From assembly GCA_038251625.1 (NCBI GenBank), contig JBBSBE010000073.1:1-19671 (forward strand): DNA of 19,671 nucleotides. Reading direction: 5' to 3'. The notes under the pieces were generated by a model. It searched no databases, had not been told where the DNA came from, and worked only from the letters and a program-made list of their open reading frames with translations. The position numbers and the translations under genes are program-made. Positions 15,126 to 19,671 of this stretch are shown here, piece after piece (within the stretch, counting starts at the first letter, position 1; every line of letters begins with the position of its first letter). The stretch comes from JBBQXK01 sp038251625. GTDB lineage: Bacteria > Pseudomonadota > Alphaproteobacteria > Rhodobacterales > Rhodobacteraceae.

Positions 15126-15793
15126 GCGCCGCACGGTCCCTTGCCGCCCTCATCATGGCCGCGACGGCCCTTCTGTCGGGGTGCAGCAGCGAAGGGCGCA
15201 ACGCCGAATCCGCGCCCGTGGTCGAACTCGCCTCTGCCGCGCGTGCGGCCCTGGGCCGTGCCCCGGCAGCGGGCAGCGCCCCCCTTCTGACCCGGGCAGA
15301 GATTGCCGCCTACCCCTTGCCGCTTGATCTGATCGTACTGGAACAAACCAACGCCAACGCGCTGGTATTCCAGATCGGGCAGAACGCAGGCGTGGAAACC
15401 TGGTCTTCGGCCGATGGCAAGACGGTCGCGTTGCGGCAGGGCGTGATCGTCGCCACCCGCGGCCTCGGCCCCGATCTGATGGGGGCGGTGGTGCCGGGGC
15501 TGGCGCGTCTGGCCGCCGGCGGTGGCGGCGCGCATGAACGGGTTTACGTGACCCTCGGCGGCGAGGATCAGGTGCTGCGCGACCGCTTTACCTGCACGCT
15601 GGCGCAGACGGGCACCGAGACGCTGACCATCGTCGAACGCGGATATTCCGCCCGTCACGTACAGGAAACCTGCACCGGCGCCAGCGGCAGCTTCACCAAT
15701 GATTTCTGGTTCCAGGGCACGACCCTGCGCCAATCGCGGCAATGGGTTGGCCCGAAGCTTGGCCATATCACCGTCAAGCGCTTGCGGGGCTAG
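15122..15793 (+). CDS. YjbF/GfcB-type capsule/exopolysaccharide lipoprotein
   Basis: The 223-residue protein begins at ATG 15122 in an ATGA overlap with the YjbH-type gene. Its signal peptide ends in the lipobox L-S-G-C with Cys21, so it should be an outer-membrane-associated lipoprotein. The length and the central part (AAYPLPLDLIVLEQTNANAL, VALRQGVIVATRGLG, a closing FWFQGTTLRQSRQWVGPKLG) fit the YjbF/GfcB family, which sits beside YjbH-like proteins in polysaccharide loci. A direct partnership with the upstream barrel-like protein is likely from coupling. A separate YjbG-like gene is not in the window. Confidence 0.85.
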   Translation: MSAARSLAALIMAATALLSGCSSEGRNAESAPVVELASAARAALGRAPAAGSAPLLTRAEIAAYPLPLDLIVLEQTNANALVFQIGQNAGVETWSSADGKTVALRQGVIVATRGLGPDLMGAVVPGLARLAAGGGGAHERVYVTLGGEDQVLRDRFTCTLAQTGTETLTIVERGYSARHVQETCTGASGSFTNDFWFQGTTLRQSRQWVGPKLGHITVKRLRG

Positions 15794-15870
15794 GTGCCCA
15801 TGCCAACCGCCCGCCGCCCGCGCCACCCCTGCGACATCCCGGTTCGCCCCTGCCACGCGGCCCCGGGGCG

Positions 15871-16707
15871 TTGACCAGTCCGGGCGATCCGCAGGCGCCG
15901 CTTTGGCGGCGCATCCTCCGCATCTGGACGCGCCCGGATTCCCGCGATCTGGGGCTGGTGGCGGCGGGGGTCGCGTTCTTCGGCTTTCTGGCGCTCTTTC
16001 CCGCGATCACCGCGATCATCACGATCTGGGGCTACGCCGCCGATCCCGTGGTGATCCGCGAACAACTGGCGCCGGTTGAGCGGTTTCTGCCGCCCGATGC
16101 CTTTCTGCTGATCTCAAGTCAGGTCGAGGGGTTGCTGGCAACCGCCAACCGCAACCTTGGTTGGGCCAGCCTTCTGTCCACCGGGCTTGCCATCTGGTCG
16201 GCGCGGGCGGGTGTGGCTGCGCTGATCCAGGGGTTGAACGCGATCCACGGTCTGCCCCCGCGCAGCGGCTTGCGGCATGTTCTGCAGGCCTTTCTGTTGA
16301 CGCTGGTTCTGGTGGTTCTGGCGCTTCTGGCGATGACGCTGATGGTCGTGGCACCGCTGGCCATCCGGTTTTTGCCCTTGGGCGAATTGCAGGCCTGGCT
16401 TTTGAGTTCGGCAAATCTGGTCCTTGGCCTCGCGCTCCTGGTGATGTCGATCGCCATCATCTACCGCATCGGCCCGCATCATCAGGCCCGCCCGAGCCGC
16501 TTCATGACGCCCGGTCTGGTTACAGCGGTGGTGCTTTGGGTCGCTGCCTCGCGGGGGTTCGTGTTTTATCTGGCCAATTTCGCGAATTACAACCAGATCT
16601 ACGGCTCCATCGGGGCGGTTGCGGCGTTTCTGGTGTGGTTCTACCTGTCGGCCTATGCCGTGTTGCTGGGTGCAGCCGTCGATGCGGAACTCGGCCCGGG
16701 AACATGA
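15871..16707 (+). CDS. YihY/BrkB family inner-membrane protein
   Basis: The protein has about 278 residues if it starts at TTG 15871; upstream the frame is open to ATG 15742 inside the YjbF-type gene, but those residues are Pro/Arg-rich and not family-like. No good ribosome-binding site precedes the TTG, so the start is uncertain. Six hydrophobic segments are visible. YihY features include LVAAGVAFFGFLALFPAITA near the N-terminus, IQGLNAIHGLPPR, and the end NFANYNQIYGSIGAVAAFLVWFYLSAYAVLLGAAVDAEL. This family was once called ribonuclease BN, which was corrected; its function is unclear. Its link with the polysaccharide genes may be only positional. Confidence 0.88.
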   Translation: MTSPGDPQAPLWRRILRIWTRPDSRDLGLVAAGVAFFGFLALFPAITAIITIWGYAADPVVIREQLAPVERFLPPDAFLLISSQVEGLLATANRNLGWASLLSTGLAIWSARAGVAALIQGLNAIHGLPPRSGLRHVLQAFLLTLVLVVLALLAMTLMVVAPLAIRFLPLGELQAWLLSSANLVLGLALLVMSIAIIYRIGPHHQARPSRFMTPGLVTAVVLWVAASRGFVFYLANFANYNQIYGSIGAVAAFLVWFYLSAYAVLLGAAVDAELGPGT

Positions 16708-16937
16708 CGCGCGCCAGCCCTGTGCACCCGGTTGCAGCGTGCCATCCCATGAACAACCTGAGCGCGTTTTAGGCATTGCCGATGCTTCGGCCCTCTTGAC
16801 CGGCGCAAACTTGCCGCAGTCCGGAACGAATGCCGCTCAATAGGCGCAATTGTCTCCACCAGACTTGACCCGACGAAAGCACGCGTACTAAGACGAATTA
16901 GAACGAGGTGTGTTCCCCCTATGGAAGGATAATGAAG
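16708..16937. other. Intergenic region with candidate promoter
   Basis: No gene is supported here. TTGACC (16865-16870) with TACTAA (16886-16891) at 15-base spacing, or CTAAGA (16888-16893) at 17-base spacing, is a possible promoter for the small secreted protein downstream. Another TTGACC at 16797-16802 has no matching -10. A weak stem GCCGA-TGCT-TCGGC (16778-16791) after the YihY-type gene lacks a T run. The small gene is therefore probably transcribed separately, but this is not certain. Confidence 0.35.
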
Positions 16938-17201
16938 ATGAAGCAGAGCGTGATGTCGGCTTTCATCCTGTTGATGGCAACGTCCTTCGCCCACGCCGGC
17001 GGTCTTGGCGCCGTCGACGAGTGCGAAAATCCGCGGAACGCGGATGGAAGCTGCCCGACCGTTGGCGTCGTGATCCCCGTGGGCAGCGCGCGCAGCCTCG
17101 GTGGCCTTGGCGCCGGTGGTGCCGTTGCAGCCGGCGTCGCCGTGCTGGCTGCGGCGGCCCTGATTGCGTCCAGCAACGACAGCAATTCCGGCAGCCACTA
17201 A
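16938..17201 (+). CDS. Small secreted Gly/Ala-rich protein, possible YjbE/GfcA-like
   Basis: The protein has 87 residues from ATG 16938, chosen because AAGGA (16925-16929) has an 8-base spacer to it; ATG 16932 would give 89 residues. A clear signal peptide ends AHA|GG at residue 20. The mature part has two cysteines (C29, C39) that could form a disulphide, a PVGSARSLGGLGAGG stretch, an Ala/Val-rich hydrophobic segment (61-77), and a Ser/Asn/Asp-rich tail. I do not recognise a named family. Size, export signal, low-complexity Gly/Ala/Ser composition and closeness to the YjbH/YjbF-type genes recall E. coli YjbE/GfcA. It ends 24 bases from the convergent tamB stop. Confidence 0.7.
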   Translation: MKQSVMSAFILLMATSFAHAGGLGAVDECENPRNADGSCPTVGVVIPVGSARSLGGLGAGGAVAAGVAVLAAAALIASSNDSNSGSH

Positions 17202-17225
17202 GCCTGAAAAGATTGCCGGGTTCGG

Positions 17226-19671
17226 TCAGTAGTTCCGTTCGAGGAACACACCGATCCCGGCGTTTCCGTCACTGTCGACGCTACCGCGCGCAGTGACACC
17301 CTTGCGCAAATCGAGATTGAGGTTCACGGCGCTCTTGCCGTCCTGCCCGATTTCGACCTGCGAATAAAGGTTCTTCGACAGATACTTGCCCGCCCGGACC
17401 GACGCGCCGCCGTTCTCGTCCGTCGCGATGTCCAGATCGTCCAACCCAAATCCCTTGCGCAGCCGCCCCACGATCCCGTCGCCGCCGCGCCCGGCCAACG
17501 TGGCCACCGCACTTGCCAGTTGCGCCGCCTGCAGGGCCGAGATGTTCTGGATGCCTTTGCCGAACAGAAGCCGCGCCAGCACTTCCTCTTGCGGGAACTG
17601 GGGCGAGGATGTGAAGCTGACCACCGGCGCATCCGCCCGCCCGGTGATCAGCACTGAACTGGTTACCCCGTCGCTTTCGGTCGAGGCTGCTACATCAAGA
17701 TAGGGCACAAGATCGCCCTGAAGGTCGAGCGAGGCACGATCCAGCGTCAACCGCTTGCCCAGGATATCAAGCCGCCCACGGACCAGTTGTAACCCGCCCC
17801 GCGGAATCACGTTGGCCGTGGTGCCGCCGATGTAGACCTGCCCGCCCAGTTCGGCGTCAAGGCCGCGCCCCCGCACGAACACCTGATTGGGCGCGCGGAT
17901 CGTGAGGTCAAGACCGAAGGGCCGCGCGGAGCTTGTCCGCCCCGCCTGCGCCGCCGCCTCCAACAGACCCGCGCGCACCCGTGTGGTGCGCACTGGCGCG
18001 GGTTCGTTCACATGCTTCAGCCCCGGCAGATCCCCGCCCCCGCCAAGCCCGGTCGAGGGGACGCGCAATTCCGTCGTGCCCAGCCGCACGGTGCCCGAAA
18101 TCGTGGCCCCACCCGTGAGCGGCCCCGAAATCCCCAGATCGCCCCGCAGCGTGGCAGTATAAAGCTGCGGATCGCGCACCTCTACGTCGCGCAACTGCAC
18201 CGCCAGATCGGCGGCATAAGGGGCTGCCAGCCCCACCCGACCCGTTACCCCGATGCTGCCCCCGGTCGATACATTGGCCCCCACATCAAGCGCGGCACTC
18301 GACCCGCCCAGCGTGGCGGTCGCGCGCAACCCCTCCAGCGAGAAGGGTAACGACGGGTCGCTGAACCGCCCGTCTGTCAGCCGCACCGGGCCGGAAAGCG
18401 AGGCCAGCGCAAGCGGGCCATTCAGCCCGAGGTCAAAACTGACAGGCCCCGAAACCGCCCGGCTGCCCAGAAACGCGTTGGCCAGCGCCGCCTGCGCCGA
18501 CCCTGCGATCCGCAGCGCCCCGGTGCGGAAATTGCGCCCCAGCGTGCCCTTTGCCGTGGCGTCGATCTGCCCCGGGCCCGTGGCCTGCAGGTCCAGCGCA
18601 TAATCGCCGCCCGTCTCGGCGATCGTGCCGCCAAGGGTTACCGCGCCCGGAAACTCGGGCAGGATCAGCGCGAGGTTCGCCAGCCGCGCCTCCAGCGCCA
18701 CCCGCCGCTCGGCCTCGCTTACGCTGCCGGTCGCGCTGGCGGTGATCTGCGGGTTGACGATCCGCGCATCCTCGACCTGCAGTCTCCGGTCGCGCAGGTT
18801 CAGCCGCACCGTCACCGTGCTGTCACCGCGCAACAGCCGGTTCGCCTGTGGCTGGCCCAGCGTCAGATCGCGCGCCACACCGTCCAGCGCCAGACGCCCG
18901 GCCTCTGGCGTGCCCGTCAGCGCGGCGGACAGGCGCAATGCGCCGCCATAGCCCGCGCCCATCACGGCCAGCCGGGGCAGATCGGCAGTCAGCGCAAGGT
19001 CGCTGCCTGCCGGATCGTAGCTGCCCGTCACATTTGCCGAAAGCTGCCCGTTGCCGATCTCGGCCTGCTCGATCTGCACCCGCTGCCCAGCCAGCGCCAG
19101 CCGCACCGCCAGCACGCTGTCGCCCGCCAACAGCGCATCCGCCTGCGCCTGCCCGACAGCCAGATCGCGCCCCAGACCATCCATCACCAGCCTGCCATCG
19201 GCCTGCGTGCCCGTCAGCCGCGCGGTCGCGTTCAGCGCCCCGCGATAGGCACCGCCCAGCACGGCCAGTCGCGGCACATCCGCCTTGACCGTCAGATCGC
19301 TGCCTGCCGGGTCATACACCCCCTTGGCCTGCACCGCTGCCTGCGGGTTCGACAGGTTCGCCCGCGTCACCGTCACGCGCTCGCCCGCAAAGCCCGCGGC
19401 AATATCCAGTGCCGTCTCTCCCGCCAGCGCGCGGTCCGCCTGCGGCTGCCCCACCGCCAGATCGCGCCCCAGCCCGTTCAGCGTGATCGCCCCTGCCGCC
19501 GGCGTGCCGTCAAAGCTCGCATCCGCGGTAAGACGGCCGCGATAGCCACCGCCCAGCACGGCCAGATCGGGAAAGGCAAGCTTTGCCGTGATCGTGCTGC
19601 CCGCGCTTGCAAGCTGGCCATTCGCCTGCACCGTCGCCCCGCCCGCCACAACCTCCAGCGTGCGTAGCATC
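17226..19671 (-). CDS. tamB: TamB-type translocation/assembly module protein, C-terminal part (start outside window)
   Basis: The minus-strand frame is open at the right edge; 814 residues are visible and the N-terminal anchor is missing. The C-terminus has the TamB (DUF490) character: GGLQLVRGRLDILGKRLTLDRASLDLQGDLVPYLDV, VLITGRADAPVVSFTSSP, PQEEVLARLLFGKG, the QAAQLASAVATLAGRGG region and a terminal barrel-like strand ending ERNY. TamB spans the periplasm as a long beta-taco, working with TamA or BamA in outer-membrane protein insertion and in phospholipid transport. A tamA gene would be expected beyond the right edge. The visible N-terminal 330 residues consist of 99-residue tandem repeats, described separately. 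The stop (TCA on the plus strand, 17226-17228) is convergent with the small secreted gene. Confidence 0.92.
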   Translation of the reverse strand, partial: MLRTLEVVAGGATVQANGQLASAGSTITAKLAFPDLAVLGGGYRGRLTADASFDGTPAAGAITLNGLGRDLAVGQPQADRALAGETALDIAAGFAGERVTVTRANLSNPQAAVQAKGVYDPAGSDLTVKADVPRLAVLGGAYRGALNATARLTGTQADGRLVMDGLGRDLAVGQAQADALLAGDSVLAVRLALAGQRVQIEQAEIGNGQLSANVTGSYDPAGSDLALTADLPRLAVMGAGYGGALRLSAALTGTPEAGRLALDGVARDLTLGQPQANRLLRGDSTVTVRLNLRDRRLQVEDARIVNPQITASATGSVSEAERRVALEARLANLALILPEFPGAVTLGGTIAETGGDYALDLQATGPGQIDATAKGTLGRNFRTGALRIAGSAQAALANAFLGSRAVSGPVSFDLGLNGPLALASLSGPVRLTDGRFSDPSLPFSLEGLRATATLGGSSAALDVGANVSTGGSIGVTGRVGLAAPYAADLAVQLRDVEVRDPQLYTATLRGDLGISGPLTGGATISGTVRLGTTELRVPSTGLGGGGDLPGLKHVNEPAPVRTTRVRAGLLEAAAQAGRTSSARPFGLDLTIRAPNQVFVRGRGLDAELGGQVYIGGTTANVIPRGGLQLVRGRLDILGKRLTLDRASLDLQGDLVPYLDVAASTESDGVTSSVLITGRADAPVVSFTSSPQFPQEEVLARLLFGKGIQNISALQAAQLASAVATLAGRGGDGIVGRLRKGFGLDDLDIATDENGGASVRAGKYLSKNLYSQVEIGQDGKSAVNLNLDLRKGVTARGSVDSDGNAGIGVFLERNY
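18681..19571 (-). repeat. Three 297-bp (99-residue) in-frame tandem repeats within tamB
   Basis: Units lie at 19275-19571, 18978-19274 and 18681-18977, each exactly 297 bases. Each begins with a version of P-x-L-A-V-L/M-G-x-x-Y-x-G (PDLAVLGGGYRG, PRLAVLGGAYRG, PRLAVMGAGYGG). Shared later blocks are a GLGRDLAVGQPQAD-like motif and a YDPAGSDL-like motif. The end of a further copy occupies 19572-19671, so the array continues out of the window. By eye the DNA is recognisably repeated but diverged, so the duplication is not recent. The last unit degrades near its end. Confidence 0.85.

Noticed and set aside
15800..15874. 24-codon ATG frame between the YjbF-type and YihY-type genes
   Set aside because: Short, Arg/Pro-rich, no ribosome-binding site and no signal or family feature; probably chance.
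16778..16791. Terminator after the YihY-type gene
   Set aside because: A 5-base stem without a following T run is common by chance in such DNA.

Overview
The window is a G+C-rich stretch of an alphaproteobacterial chromosome, most likely Rhodobacterales (Rhodobacter/Paracoccus/Gemmobacter-like). The assignment rests on codon use, on the gene families and on the style of one intergenic hairpin; no rRNA or other taxonomic marker is present. I see no tRNA, rRNA, insertion sequence, prophage or CRISPR array. Genes are packed tightly, with many ATGA or GTGA stop/start overlaps.

Region 1 (1-2204) is the 3' part of an operon: the C-terminus of a UPF0280-family protein, a DUF1185 ('amino acid synthesis family') protein with a TTG start, and a polytopic membrane protein with a signal peptide, of the group that databases label 'fenitrothion hydrolase'. 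Region 2 (2205-10588) begins with a probable promoter/operator and encodes a complete branched-chain-amino-acid-type ABC importer (Tat-exported binding protein, LivH and LivM permeases, LivG and LivF ATPases). HyuA and HyuB, the two subunits of an ATP-dependent hydantoinase/5-oxoprolinase-type enzyme, follow with overlapping starts. Taken together, regions 1 and 2 look like an uptake-and-ring-opening pathway for an unidentified small cyclic amide, lactam or N-heterocycle.

Region 3 (10589-15793) is an exopolysaccharide locus: a membrane-anchored FlaA1/WbpM/CapD-type nucleoside-diphosphate-sugar dehydratase, then a YjbH-type outer-membrane protein overlapping a YjbF-type lipoprotein. Region 4 (about 15794-17201) holds a YihY/BrkB-type inner-membrane protein and a small secreted Gly/Ala-rich protein resembling YjbE/GfcA in form. 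Region 5 (17226-19671, minus strand) is the C-terminal 814 residues of a TamB-type translocation/assembly protein. Its visible N-terminal part consists of 99-residue tandem repeats that run off the right edge.

The points most worth following up are the unassigned UPF0280/DUF1185/membrane-protein/ABC/HyuAB pathway, the exact-period 297-bp repeat inside tamB, the possible YjbE-like partner of the YjbFH pair, and a 21-bp identity in the same reading phase between livG and hyuA.
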